This document shows, in pieces, positions 9,187-17,310 of a DNA stretch of 64,000 nucleotides. Each line of letters starts with the position of its first letter. The stretch's first letter is position 1. A model generated the notes under the pieces. It saw only the letters and a program-made list of their open reading frames with translations. It ran no database searches and had not been told where the DNA came from. Both the position numbers and the translations under genes were made by a program. The DNA is from Paraburkholderia sp. BL21I4N1 (lineage in GTDB: Bacteria > Pseudomonadota > Gammaproteobacteria > Burkholderiales > Burkholderiaceae), in NCBI RefSeq assembly GCF_002973525.1, contig NZ_PVEN01000005.1, forward strand, positions 310,001 through 374,000, in the 5' to 3' direction.

Positions 9187-10338
9187 ATGACCCAGCCTAC
9201 CGTGCCGTTTTTGCCGTTTGTGAAGCCCGAAATCGATGAAGAAACGATTCAGGGTGTCGCCGAGGTCCTGCGCTCCGGGTGGATCACCACCGGCCCGCAG
9301 AATCAGAAGTTCGAGGCGGCGCTCTCCGAGTTCTGCGGCGGCCGACCGGTGCGCACCTTCAATTCCGGCACGGCAACGCTCGAAATCGGACTGCGCATTG
9401 CCGGCGTGGGCGCAGGCGACGAAGTCATCACGACGCCCGCGTCGTGGGTCTCGACCAGCAATGTGATCTACGAAGTCGGTGCGACGCCGGTGTTCGTCGA
9501 CATCGATCCGGCCACACGCAATATCGACCTCGATCTGCTCGAAAAGGCCATCACGCCGCGCACCAAGGCGCTGATTCCGGTGTTTCTATCGGGCCTGCCG
9601 GTCGATATGGACCGTCTGTATGAAATTGCCCGCGCCCACAAGCTGCGCGTGATCGAAGACGCCGCGCAGGCGTTCGGCTCGAGCTGGAACGGCGAGCGCA
9701 TCGGCAAGCTGGGCGACATCGTGTCGTTCAGCTTCCATGCGAACAAGAATCTGACGTCGATCGAAGGCGGCGCGCTGGTGCTCAACAACGAGGAAGAAGC
9801 GATCCTCGCGCAGAAGTACCGTCTGCAAGGCATTACGCGCTCCGGCTTCGACGGCATGGACTGCGATCTGCTCGGCGGCAAGTACAACCTGACGGACGTC
9901 GCCGCGCGCGTCGGCCTCGGTCAGTTGCCGCATATCGAGCGCTTCACCGCGCAGCGCCGCCAATTGGCGCGCGCCTACTTCGACGGCTTCGCGGGCGGCG
10001 CGGCGGTCAAGCTGGGCCTGGGCCTGCCGCTTGCGGACTTCGACAACAGCAACTGGCACATGTACCTCGTCACGCTGCCGCTCGACAAACTGTCGATCGA
10101 CCGCGCGGGTTTCATGGGCGAACTGAAAGAGCGCGGTATCGGCTCGGGCGTGCACTATCCGGCGATCCATCTGTTCTCGCTGTATAAGGCGCGCGGCTTC
10201 CGGGAAGGCATGTTCCCGCACGCCGAGCGCTACGGCGCGAGCACCGTCACGCTGCCGCTCTTCACGCAGATGAACGAAGGCGACGTGACGCGGGTCTGCC
10301 GCGCGGTCAATGAAATTTGCGAACAATACGGAAAATAA
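9187..10338 (+). CDS. arnB: UDP-4-amino-4-deoxy-L-arabinose-oxoglutarate aminotransferase ArnB
   Basis: PLP-dependent DegT/DnrJ/EryC1-type sugar aminotransferase that converts the UDP-4-keto-pentose made by ArnA to UDP-Ara4N using glutamate. The 383-residue sequence contains FLPFVKPEIDEETIQGV at the start, the RTFNSGTATLEIGL phosphate-binding region, VIEDAAQAFGS, and the PLP-lysine within SFHANKNLTSIEGGAL (Lys187). It opens the second part of the Ara4N locus; arnC follows after 6 bp. The 292-bp spacer upstream may carry its own promoter, but none stands out. Confidence 0.94.
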   Translation: MTQPTVPFLPFVKPEIDEETIQGVAEVLRSGWITTGPQNQKFEAALSEFCGGRPVRTFNSGTATLEIGLRIAGVGAGDEVITTPASWVSTSNVIYEVGATPVFVDIDPATRNIDLDLLEKAITPRTKALIPVFLSGLPVDMDRLYEIARAHKLRVIEDAAQAFGSSWNGERIGKLGDIVSFSFHANKNLTSIEGGALVLNNEEEAILAQKYRLQGITRSGFDGMDCDLLGGKYNLTDVAARVGLGQLPHIERFTAQRRQLARAYFDGFAGGAAVKLGLGLPLADFDNSNWHMYLVTLPLDKLSIDRAGFMGELKERGIGSGVHYPAIHLFSLYKARGFREGMFPHAERYGASTVTLPLFTQMNEGDVTRVCRAVNEICEQYGK

Positions 10339-10344
10339 GCGGAA

Positions 10345-11388
10345 ATGAGTTATTCGGAACATCGCGCTGTCGCACCGGAAGTGTCCATCATCATCCCGGT
10401 GTACAACGAGGAAGCCGGGCTGGCGGCGCTGTTCGCGCGCCTGTACCCGGCGCTCGACGCGCTCGGCACCGGTTATGAAGTGATCTTCATCAACGACGGC
10501 AGCCGCGACAAATCCGCCGCGCTGCTCGCCGAGCAGTTCCGCGCGCGCCCCGACACCACCCGCGTGATCCTGCTGAACGGCAACTACGGCCAGCACATGG
10601 CGATTCTCGCGGGCTTCGAGCAATCGCGCGGCGAGATCGTCATCACGCTCGACGCCGATCTGCAGAACCCGCCGGAAGAAATCGCCAAGCTGGTGGCGAA
10701 GATGCGCGAAGGCTACGACTACGTCGGCACGATCCGCCTGCAGCGCCAGGACAGCCTGTTCCGCCGCAAGGCATCGCGCGCGATGAACCGGCTGCGCGAA
10801 CGCATCACCCGCATCAAGATGACGGACCAGGGCTGCATGCTGCGCGCGTACAGCCGGCACATCATCGACACGATCAACCGGTGCGGCGAAATCAACACGT
10901 TCATTCCGGCGCTCGCGTACACCTTCGCGCAGAATCCGGTCGAAATCGAAGTCGCGCACGAAGAGCGCTTTGCCGGCGAATCGAAGTACTCGCTGTATTC
11001 GCTGATCCGCCTGAATTTCGACCTCGTCACCGGTTTCTCGGTGGTGCCGCTGCAATGGCTGTCGTTCATCGGCGTGATCCTGTCGCTCGGCTCCGCGGCG
11101 CTGTTCGTGCTGCTGCTGATTCGCCGCTTTATCATCGGCGCGGAAGTGCAAGGCGTGTTCACGCTGTTCGCCGTGATCTTCTTCCTGCTCGGCGTCATCA
11201 TCTTCGCGCTCGGGCTGCTCGGTGAATACATCGGCCGGATTTATCAGCAGGTACGGGCGCGTCCGCGTTATCTGGTGCAAACCATTCTCGAACAGCGCGA
11301 CGGCACGACCGTGGCCGAAGCGCCGCGTCAGGCCGTCGTGCAGGCCGTGCAGGCCGCGCCGCTGGTCGATCAGGGACCGAATCCATGA
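10345..11388 (+). CDS. arnC: Undecaprenyl-phosphate 4-deoxy-4-formamido-L-arabinose transferase ArnC
   Basis: GT2 glycosyltransferase that loads Ara4-formyl-N onto undecaprenyl phosphate at the inner membrane. The N-terminal GT-A domain shows VSIIIPVYNEEAGL, the nucleotide-binding region YEVIFINDGSRDKS and the metal-binding DADLQNPPEE. Two hydrophobic segments near the C-terminus (WLSFIGVILSLGSAALFVLL and a second in TLFAVIFFLLGVIIFALG) anchor it in the membrane. The tail (about 320-347) is Ala/Val/Gln-rich and not part of the family core. The last bases overlap the start of the next gene (ATGA), indicating translational coupling. Confidence 0.94.
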   Translation: MSYSEHRAVAPEVSIIIPVYNEEAGLAALFARLYPALDALGTGYEVIFINDGSRDKSAALLAEQFRARPDTTRVILLNGNYGQHMAILAGFEQSRGEIVITLDADLQNPPEEIAKLVAKMREGYDYVGTIRLQRQDSLFRRKASRAMNRLRERITRIKMTDQGCMLRAYSRHIIDTINRCGEINTFIPALAYTFAQNPVEIEVAHEERFAGESKYSLYSLIRLNFDLVTGFSVVPLQWLSFIGVILSLGSAALFVLLLIRRFIIGAEVQGVFTLFAVIFFLLGVIIFALGLLGEYIGRIYQQVRARPRYLVQTILEQRDGTTVAEAPRQAVVQAVQAAPLVDQGPNP

Positions 11389-12332
11389 AGCCGCGCGCCG
11401 TCGTATTCGCGTATCACAACGTCGGCGTGCGCTGCCTGCAGGTGCTGCTCGCGCGTGGCGTCGAAGTGGCGCTGGTCGTCACGCATGAAGACAGTCCGAC
11501 CGAGAATATCTGGTTCGGCAGCGTCGCTTCGGTCGCGGCCGAGCACGGCATTCCGGTCGTCACACCGGCCGATCCGAAAAGCGCCGAACTGCGCGCCGCG
11601 GTGAGCGCCGCGCGGCCCGACTTCATCTTCTCGTTCTACTACCGCCACATGTTGCCGGTCGACCTGCTGGCGCTCGCCGCACGGGGCGCTTACAACATGC
11701 ACGGCTCGCTGCTGCCGAAATACCGCGGCCGCGTGCCGACCAACTGGGCGGTAATCCACGGCGAAACCGAAACCGGCGCCACGCTGCACGAAATGGCCGC
11801 CAAGCCCGACGCGGGCGCGATCATCGCGCAAACGCCAGTGCCGATCCTGCCCGACGACACGGCCGCGCAAGTGTTCGACAAAGTCACGGTGGCCGCCGAG
11901 CAAACCCTGTGGCGCGTGCTGCCGGCATTGCTGGCCGGCGAAGCGCCGCATCTGCCGAACGATCTCGCGCACGGCAGCTATTACGGCGGGCGCAAGCCGG
12001 AAGACGGCCGCATCGACTGGACGCAATCCGCGCAGCAGGTCTATAACCTGATTCGCGCGGTCGCGCCGCCCTATCCCGGCGCGTTCACCGATCTCGGCGG
12101 ACAGCGTTTGATCGTCGCGCGCGCGCGCCTGGCCGCGCCCGGCGCGCTTCGCTCGGATTTGCCCCCGGGCCTGCACGTAAGCGATAATGCCGTTTTTGCG
12201 ATATGCGGCGACGGTCGCGCGATCACCATCCACGAGTTGCGGCGCCAGCTCGACGGCAACGAAACTGTCGTCACGCCGGCCGAATTCGCCCAGCTCATTC
12301 AGATTCCCTCCCAAATTCCTCGCTCCTCATGA
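11385..12332 (+). CDS. arnA: UDP-Ara4N formyltransferase (ArnA N-terminal half as a separate gene)
   Basis: Folate-dependent formyltransferase that formylates UDP-Ara4N. In E. coli this is the N-terminal half of the bifunctional ArnA; here it is an independent 315-residue protein. The catalytic Asn-His-Asp set is visible in YNMHGSLLPKYRGRVPTNW (Asn, His) and MAAKPDAGAII (Asp). A C-terminal OB-like domain follows (PPYPGAFTDLGG onward). It overlaps arnC by 4 bp upstream and the dehydrogenase gene by 4 bp downstream (ATGA at 12329-12332), so the two ArnA activities are still made in coupled amounts. Confidence 0.93.
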   Translation: MKPRAVVFAYHNVGVRCLQVLLARGVEVALVVTHEDSPTENIWFGSVASVAAEHGIPVVTPADPKSAELRAAVSAARPDFIFSFYYRHMLPVDLLALAARGAYNMHGSLLPKYRGRVPTNWAVIHGETETGATLHEMAAKPDAGAIIAQTPVPILPDDTAAQVFDKVTVAAEQTLWRVLPALLAGEAPHLPNDLAHGSYYGGRKPEDGRIDWTQSAQQVYNLIRAVAPPYPGAFTDLGGQRLIVARARLAAPGALRSDLPPGLHVSDNAVFAICGDGRAITIHELRRQLDGNETVVTPAEFAQLIQIPSQIPRSS

Positions 12333-13375
12333 AAAAAGTCCTGATTCTGGGTGTGAACGGCTTCATCGGCCATCACCTGTCCAAACGCATTCTCGAAACG
12401 ACCGACTGGGAAGTCTTCGGGATGGACATGCAGACCGAACGTCTGGGCGACCTCGTCAATCATGAGCGGATGCACTTCTTCGAAGGCGACATCACGATCA
12501 ACAAGGAATGGGTCGAGTACCACGTCAAGAAGTGCGACGTGATCCTGCCGCTGGTTGCGATCGCCACGCCCGCCACGTACGTGAAGCAGCCGCTGCGCGT
12601 GTTCGAACTCGACTTCGAGGCGAACCTGCCGATCGTGCGTTCGGCCGTGAAGTACGGCAAGCACCTCGTGTTTCCGTCCACCTCCGAGGTCTACGGCATG
12701 TGCACGGACGAGCAGTTCGATCCGGAAGAATCGCAGCTGTCGTACGGTCCGATCAACAAGCCGCGCTGGATCTACGCGTGCTCGAAGCAGCTGATGGACC
12801 GCGTGATCTGGGGTTACGGCATGGAAGGCCTGAACTTCACGCTGTTCCGTCCGTTCAACTGGATCGGCCCGGGCCTCGACTCGATCTACACGCCGAAGGA
12901 AGGCAGCTCGCGCGTGGTGACGCAGTTCCTCGGCCATATCGTGCGCGGCGAGAACATCAGCCTGGTGGACGGCGGCGCCCAGAAGCGCGCGTTCACCGAT
13001 ATCGACGACGGCATCGGCGCGCTGATGAAGATCATCGAGAACAAAGACGGCGTCGCCACGGGCAAGATCTACAACATCGGCAACCCGACCAACAATTTCT
13101 CGGTGCGCGAGCTCGCGCACAAGATGCTGGCGCTCGCCGCCGAGTTCCCGGAATACGCGGAGCTCGCACAGAAAGTGCAACTGGTCGAAACCTCGTCGGG
13201 CGCGTACTACGGCACCGGCTATCAGGACGTGCAGAACCGCGTGCCGAAAATCGACAACACGATGCAGGAACTCGACTGGGCGCCGAAGTCGACCTTCGAC
13301 GAAGCGCTGCGCAAGATTTTCGAAGCGTATCGCGGCCACGTCGCCGAAGCGCGCGCTCTCGTCGAACAGCAATAA
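12329..13375 (+). CDS. UDP-glucuronic acid decarboxylase/dehydrogenase (ArnA C-terminal half as a separate gene)
   Basis: Extended SDR enzyme that oxidatively decarboxylates UDP-glucuronate to UDP-4-keto-pentose, the first committed Ara4N step; in E. coli it is the C-terminal half of ArnA. The 348-residue protein starts MKKVLILGVNGFIGHHL (GxxGxxG NAD motif). The ArnA-type active-site serine and glutamate appear in PSTSEVYG, Tyr/Lys in IYACSKQLMDRV, and the arginine in KRAFTDIDDG. The ATG at 12329 overlaps the previous stop. A UDP-glucose dehydrogenase gene, needed to supply UDP-glucuronate, is not in this window. Confidence 0.93.
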   Translation: MKKVLILGVNGFIGHHLSKRILETTDWEVFGMDMQTERLGDLVNHERMHFFEGDITINKEWVEYHVKKCDVILPLVAIATPATYVKQPLRVFELDFEANLPIVRSAVKYGKHLVFPSTSEVYGMCTDEQFDPEESQLSYGPINKPRWIYACSKQLMDRVIWGYGMEGLNFTLFRPFNWIGPGLDSIYTPKEGSSRVVTQFLGHIVRGENISLVDGGAQKRAFTDIDDGIGALMKIIENKDGVATGKIYNIGNPTNNFSVRELAHKMLALAAEFPEYAELAQKVQLVETSSGAYYGTGYQDVQNRVPKIDNTMQELDWAPKSTFDEALRKIFEAYRGHVAEARALVEQQ

Positions 13376-13385
13376 AGGTCGATCC

Positions 13386-14279
13386 TTGGCCCGTATCGTT
13401 CTGAAGATCGACGTCGACACACTGCGCGGCACCCGCGAAGGCGTGCCGAACCTTGCACGCATCTTCGACCGCTTCAAGGCGCGCGCCACTTTCCTCTTCA
13501 GCCTCGGGCCCGACCACACCGGTTGGGCGATGCGCCGCGTGTTGCGGCCGGGCTTTCTGAAGAAGGTGTCGCGCACGTCGGTGGTCGAACATTACGGCGT
13601 CAAGCAGTTGATGTACGGCGTGCTGCTGCCTGGTCCGGACATCGGAGCGAAGGCCTCGGCTGAAATGCGTGCGATCCACGAAGCCGGCTTTGAATGCGGC
13701 ATTCATACGTGGGACCACGTGTACTGGCAGGACAACGTGCGCGCGAAAGACCGCGCGTGGACCGCCGCGCAAATGGGCAAAAGCCACGACCGTTTCTGCG
13801 AGGTGTTCGGCGCGCCGCCGGTCACGCACGGTGCGGCCGGCTGGCAGATGAACGGCCACGCGTTCGAACAGATCGACGCGTGGGGCATGCGCTACGCGTC
13901 CGACGGCCGGGGCCGTTCGCCGTATCTGCCGGTGGTCGACGGCAAGACGCTCGCGCATGTGCAGATGCCCACCACGTTGCCCACGCTCGACGAAGTGCTC
14001 GGCGTGGACGGCGTCGATCTGCACAACGTCGCCGCATGGATGCTGAAGCACACCGAAAACAATCCGCACGATCAGGTGTTCACGCTGCACGCGGAACTCG
14101 AGGGGCAGAAGCTCGCGCCGGTTTTCGAACAGTTGCTGGACGGCTGGCGCGCGCAAGGTCATACCTTCGCGACGATGGGTGATTACTACGCCACGCTAGA
14201 CCGCGACACGTTGCCATCGTACCCTGTTACGTGGGGCGAGCTTCCAGGCCGCTCCGGCGAGTTGATTGTCCAGCCCTGA
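13386..14279 (+). CDS. arnD: 4-deoxy-4-formamido-L-arabinose-phosphoundecaprenol deformylase ArnD
   Basis: NodB-type carbohydrate esterase (CE4 family) that removes the formyl group from undecaprenyl phosphate-Ara4FN. The metal/catalytic aspartates lie in LKIDVDTLRGTREGVP near the N-terminus; the His motif lies in CGIHTWDHVYWQD; TGWAMRR and HGAAGW are further ArnD-like stretches. The likely start is a TTG at 13386, directly before ARIVLKIDVDT. It is the last gene of the Ara4N locus, 10 bp after the dehydrogenase gene. Confidence 0.92.
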   Translation: MARIVLKIDVDTLRGTREGVPNLARIFDRFKARATFLFSLGPDHTGWAMRRVLRPGFLKKVSRTSVVEHYGVKQLMYGVLLPGPDIGAKASAEMRAIHEAGFECGIHTWDHVYWQDNVRAKDRAWTAAQMGKSHDRFCEVFGAPPVTHGAAGWQMNGHAFEQIDAWGMRYASDGRGRSPYLPVVDGKTLAHVQMPTTLPTLDEVLGVDGVDLHNVAAWMLKHTENNPHDQVFTLHAELEGQKLAPVFEQLLDGWRAQGHTFATMGDYYATLDRDTLPSYPVTWGELPGRSGELIVQP

Positions 14280-14425
14280 GCGGACCGCCAGCCGTCGGCA
14301 GCCCGCCTGACGACCCGACCGCCGCGCGAGACCATGCCGCGCGCCGGCCACCTCCCCAGCCTCGATGCCAGGCCGACGCCGCCACAGCCCTGCTGCGGCG
14401 CCGACCATAACAACCGGAGAACCTC

Positions 14426-14887
14426 GTGCCCATCGCAGTCGACCAACCCATCCCCGACTTCACCGCCCCCGCTACCGGCGGCGAGATCACGCTGTCCAAG
14501 CTGCGGGGCAAGAAGGTGGTGCTGTATTTCTATCCGAAGGACAACACGCCGGGCTGCACGACCGAAGGCCTGCAATTCCGCGACCTCTATCCGAAGTTCA
14601 AGAAGGCCGGCGCGGAAATCCTCGGCGTATCGCGCGATAGCCTGCGCTCGCATGACAATTTCAAGGCGAAGCTCGAATTGCCGTTCCCGCTGATCTCCGA
14701 TCCGGAAGAAACGCTGTGCGCGCTGTTCGGCGTCATGAAAATGAAGAAAATGTATGGCAAGGAAGTGCGAGGAATCGAACGCTCCACCTTCCTCATCGAC
14801 GCTGAAGGGGTGCTGCGCCAGGAGTGGCGCGGCGTGAAAGTGCCCGGCCACGTCGACGAGATTCTGGAGGCTGTACAAGCGCTTTGA
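14426..14887 (+). CDS. bcp: Thioredoxin-dependent peroxiredoxin Bcp/PrxQ
   Basis: Thiol peroxidase that reduces hydrogen peroxide and organic peroxides with thioredoxin. The 153-residue protein has the peroxidatic cysteine in DNTPGCTTEGLQFRD (Cys44), where PrxQ proteins often have a resolving Cys five residues later; here that position is Leu, so it is the one-cysteine-in-motif form. The start is GTG at 14426 with a good CCGGAGA ribosome site about 10 bp upstream. It is separated from arnD by 146 bp. Confidence 0.94.
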   Translation: MPIAVDQPIPDFTAPATGGEITLSKLRGKKVVLYFYPKDNTPGCTTEGLQFRDLYPKFKKAGAEILGVSRDSLRSHDNFKAKLELPFPLISDPEETLCALFGVMKMKKMYGKEVRGIERSTFLIDAEGVLRQEWRGVKVPGHVDEILEAVQAL

Positions 14888-14900
14888 GGCGCGCTATATT
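14872..14900 (+). promoter_or_regulatory. Putative sigma-70 promoter at the end of bcp
   Basis: TGTACA at 14872-14877 (4 of 6 to the -35 consensus) and TATATT at 14895-14900 (5 of 6 to the -10 consensus) are separated by exactly 17 bp. They overlap the 3' end of bcp and would start transcription near 14907. No gene begins directly downstream; the next feature is a structured segment ending in a terminator. Confidence 0.4.
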
Positions 14901-14906
14901 GGGCCG

Positions 14907-15057
14907 CAATGAGTGCCTGTCCACCCCAAATTTTTCGCCGCTGCGCCAGACTCGACGGCCGTTTTACCGGATCTGCCGGTGCTGTCGGAGTCGTGAGGCG
15001 CAACGTGAGCATTGAAGGCGAGCCGCTTGCCCCGTACGCCGGGGCGGCGGCTTTTTT
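14907..15057 (+). ncRNA. Candidate small RNA between bcp and phoH
   Basis: About 150 nt from the predicted start to the T tract of a rho-independent terminator. The segment contains a stem-loop with arms GACTCGAC (14949-14956) and GTCGGAGTC (14984-14992, one bulged base), capped by an inner 5-bp hairpin (ACCGG 14966-14970 with CCGGT 14976-14980). The transcript ends in the terminator at 15021-15057. No open frame in it has ribosome-site and coding character together. I do not recognise a known RNA family; a long 3' UTR of bcp is the main alternative. Confidence 0.4.
15021..15057 (+). terminator. Rho-independent terminator after bcp
   Basis: An AGCCGC-TT-GCCCCG arm and a CGGGGC-GGCGGCT arm form a GC-rich stem with one small mismatch around a short loop, followed by six T residues. 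It ends transcription from bcp and from the putative small RNA before phoH. Confidence 0.8.
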
Positions 15058-15243
15058 AATTGCGCGCGGCCGTTCGTTCACTCGGCTGCGTGCTTCCGTT
15101 AAGGAGCCGATCGAAACCCAGGCGAACCGGCATCTCTAGACCGAATGCGCGCCTCCGGGCGCAAACTGCGTGCGCACTCATTGGCACCAGCAGAATGCGA
15201 CAGGCGGCGCACGATATGTGACCCGATTAATTCGAGGGAAACC

Positions 15244-17103
15244 ATGCCTTTGCCTACTCCCCCCAGCAAGCTCGGCAATCTCCTGCCGCCTGACGAATAC
15301 AAGGCCAAAGCCGCTACGCCGGCGCGCTCCGCCTCGAAGAAACAGGCTGGCGACGGGGAAGCCGCAGAGTCGGCCGATTACGGCCGCGCGAACGTCGCCA
15401 CGCCAATGGCGAATGCCGCCAATGCCGCGACCACCTTGCGGACCGTGCCGGCGTCGTCGGCAAGCCCTGTTGCGAATGCTTCCGCGGAGCAAACCGCTCC
15501 GGCGCGCAGTCGCAAAACGAAGCAAACCGCTGCCTTGTTGCAGCCGGTCCCCGCCGCCCGTCCGCGCGCCGAGCCGGCCGCACCCGCGGCACAACCGGTG
15601 GTGGCGCGCGCGCCGAGCGCGAAGCAGGCCGACGCCGCCGCACCCGCGGCCGTTGCACCCGCTACCCGTGGCGCCGGCAAGAAACGCAGCGCGAGCGCCG
15701 ACCCGGCCGAAGTGCAGAAGCTGTTCGTGCTCGACACGAACGTGCTGATGCACGACCCAAGCTGCCTGTTCCGGTTCGAGGAACACGACGTCTATCTGCC
15801 GATGATGACGTTGGAAGAACTCGACAACCACAAGAAGGGCATGTCGGAAGTCGCGCGTAACGCGCGTCAGGTGAGCCGCACGCTGGACGCGCTGGTGGCC
15901 AACGCCGGTAATATCTCCGACGGCATTTCGCTCGCCCGTCTGGGTAGCCGCGAAGCGTCCGGCCGCCTGTTCTTCCAGACCACGCTGGCCACCATCGAAC
16001 CGGTGGAAGGTCTGCCGGAAGGCAAGGCCGACAACCAGATCCTCGGCGTCGTGCGCGCGTTGCAGCGTGACCGGATGGATCGTCAGGTCGTGCTGGTGTC
16101 GAAAGACATCAACATGCGTATCAAGGCGCATGCGCTCGGCCTGCCCGCCGAAGACTACTTCAACGATCAGGTGCTCGAGGACAGCGATCTGCTGTACTCC
16201 GGCATCCGCGCGCTGCCGCAGGACTTCTGGACCAAGCACGCGAAGGGCATGGAGAGCTGGCAGGACACCAAAACCGGCACCACGTATTACCGGGTGACGG
16301 GTCCGCTGTGCGCCTCGATGCTGGTCAACGAGTTCGTCTATCTGGAGCCGCAAAACGGCGAACCGGCGTTTCATGCGCTGGTGCGCGAGTTGAACGGCAA
16401 GACCGCGTTGCTGCAAACCTTGCGCGACTACGGCCACCACAAGAACAACGTGTGGGGCATCACGGCGCGTAACCGCGAGCAGAATTTCGCGCTGAACCTG
16501 TTGATGAATCCGGAGATCGACTTCGTCACGCTGCTGGGTCAGGCCGGGACCGGCAAGACGCTGGTCGCGCTCGCCGCCGGTCTGGCGCAGGTGCTCGACG
16601 ACAAGCGCTACAACGAGATCATCGTGACGCGCGCCACGGTGCCGGTCGGTGAAGACATCGGCTTCCTGCCGGGTACGGAAGAGGAAAAAATGCAGCCGTG
16701 GATGGGTGCATTCGACGACAACCTCGAAGTCCTGCAGAAAACCGACGACGCTGCCGGCGAATGGGGCCGCGCGGCCACGCAGGAGCTGATCCGTTCGCGC
16801 CTGAAGGTCAAGAGCATGAACTTCATGCGCGGCCGCACGTTCGTGGACAAGTATCTGATCATCGACGAGGCGCAGAATCTGACGCCGAAGCAGATGAAGA
16901 CGCTGGTCACGCGCGCGGGTCCGGGTACGAAGATCATTTGTCTCGGCAACATCGCGCAGATCGATACGCCGTACCTGACCGAAGGCAGCTCGGGGTTGAC
17001 GTATGTGGTCGACCGCTTCAAGGGTTGGGCGCACAGCGGGCACGTCACGCTGGCGCGCGGCGAACGCTCGCGCCTTGCCGATTACGCGTCGGAAATTCTT
17101 TAA
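15244..17103 (+). CDS. PIN-PhoH protein (PhoH2/YlaK type ATPase with PIN ribonuclease domain)
   Basis: Predicted cytoplasmic RNA-acting ATPase. Residues 1 to about 155 form a disordered Ala/Pro/Ser-rich extension. A PIN nuclease-fold domain follows, opening with LFVLDTNVLMHDPS (first metal aspartate near residue 163) and continuing to LPAEDYFNDQV. The PhoH ATPase domain has Walker A GQAGTGKT near residue 435 and Walker B YLIIDEAQNLTPKQM near 537. Relatives from mycobacteria unwind and cut RNA; the role here is inference. The ATG at 15244 (619 residues) follows an AGGGAAACC ribosome site. It ends in a strong terminator and is monocistronic. Confidence 0.9.
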   Translation: MPLPTPPSKLGNLLPPDEYKAKAATPARSASKKQAGDGEAAESADYGRANVATPMANAANAATTLRTVPASSASPVANASAEQTAPARSRKTKQTAALLQPVPAARPRAEPAAPAAQPVVARAPSAKQADAAAPAAVAPATRGAGKKRSASADPAEVQKLFVLDTNVLMHDPSCLFRFEEHDVYLPMMTLEELDNHKKGMSEVARNARQVSRTLDALVANAGNISDGISLARLGSREASGRLFFQTTLATIEPVEGLPEGKADNQILGVVRALQRDRMDRQVVLVSKDINMRIKAHALGLPAEDYFNDQVLEDSDLLYSGIRALPQDFWTKHAKGMESWQDTKTGTTYYRVTGPLCASMLVNEFVYLEPQNGEPAFHALVRELNGKTALLQTLRDYGHHKNNVWGITARNREQNFALNLLMNPEIDFVTLLGQAGTGKTLVALAAGLAQVLDDKRYNEIIVTRATVPVGEDIGFLPGTEEEKMQPWMGAFDDNLEVLQKTDDAAGEWGRAATQELIRSRLKVKSMNFMRGRTFVDKYLIIDEAQNLTPKQMKTLVTRAGPGTKIICLGNIAQIDTPYLTEGSSGLTYVVDRFKGWAHSGHVTLARGERSRLADYASEIL

Positions 17104-17128
17104 GTTTCAACTAGTTAGAAGCTTACCG

Positions 17129-17165
17129 AAGCCGCCTCCGGAACCTTCCGGAGGCGGCTTTTTTA
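17129..17165 (+). terminator. Strong rho-independent terminator after phoH
   Basis: A perfect 14-bp stem (arms 17129-17142 and 17147-17160, AAGCCGCCTCCGGA and its complement) with a four-base loop runs into six T residues. Confidence 0.95.
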
Positions 17166-17310
17166 TTGCCCGCGGGTTTTGCGTGCAGCAACACTTAGCG
17201 CATGAACTTCAAGTAATTTGTCAAGATTTCTTGCCGGCGCGATGCGGCACGGGCTACTATCCCGAAATCGTCCGCCGTTAAACGAGCGTTTACCCGCTCT
17301 CCTCGTCTTC

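Noticed and set aside
15178..17043. A 621-residue antisense open frame over phoH
   Set aside because: Complement of phoH with biased composition; phoH has Walker and PIN motifs, this has none.
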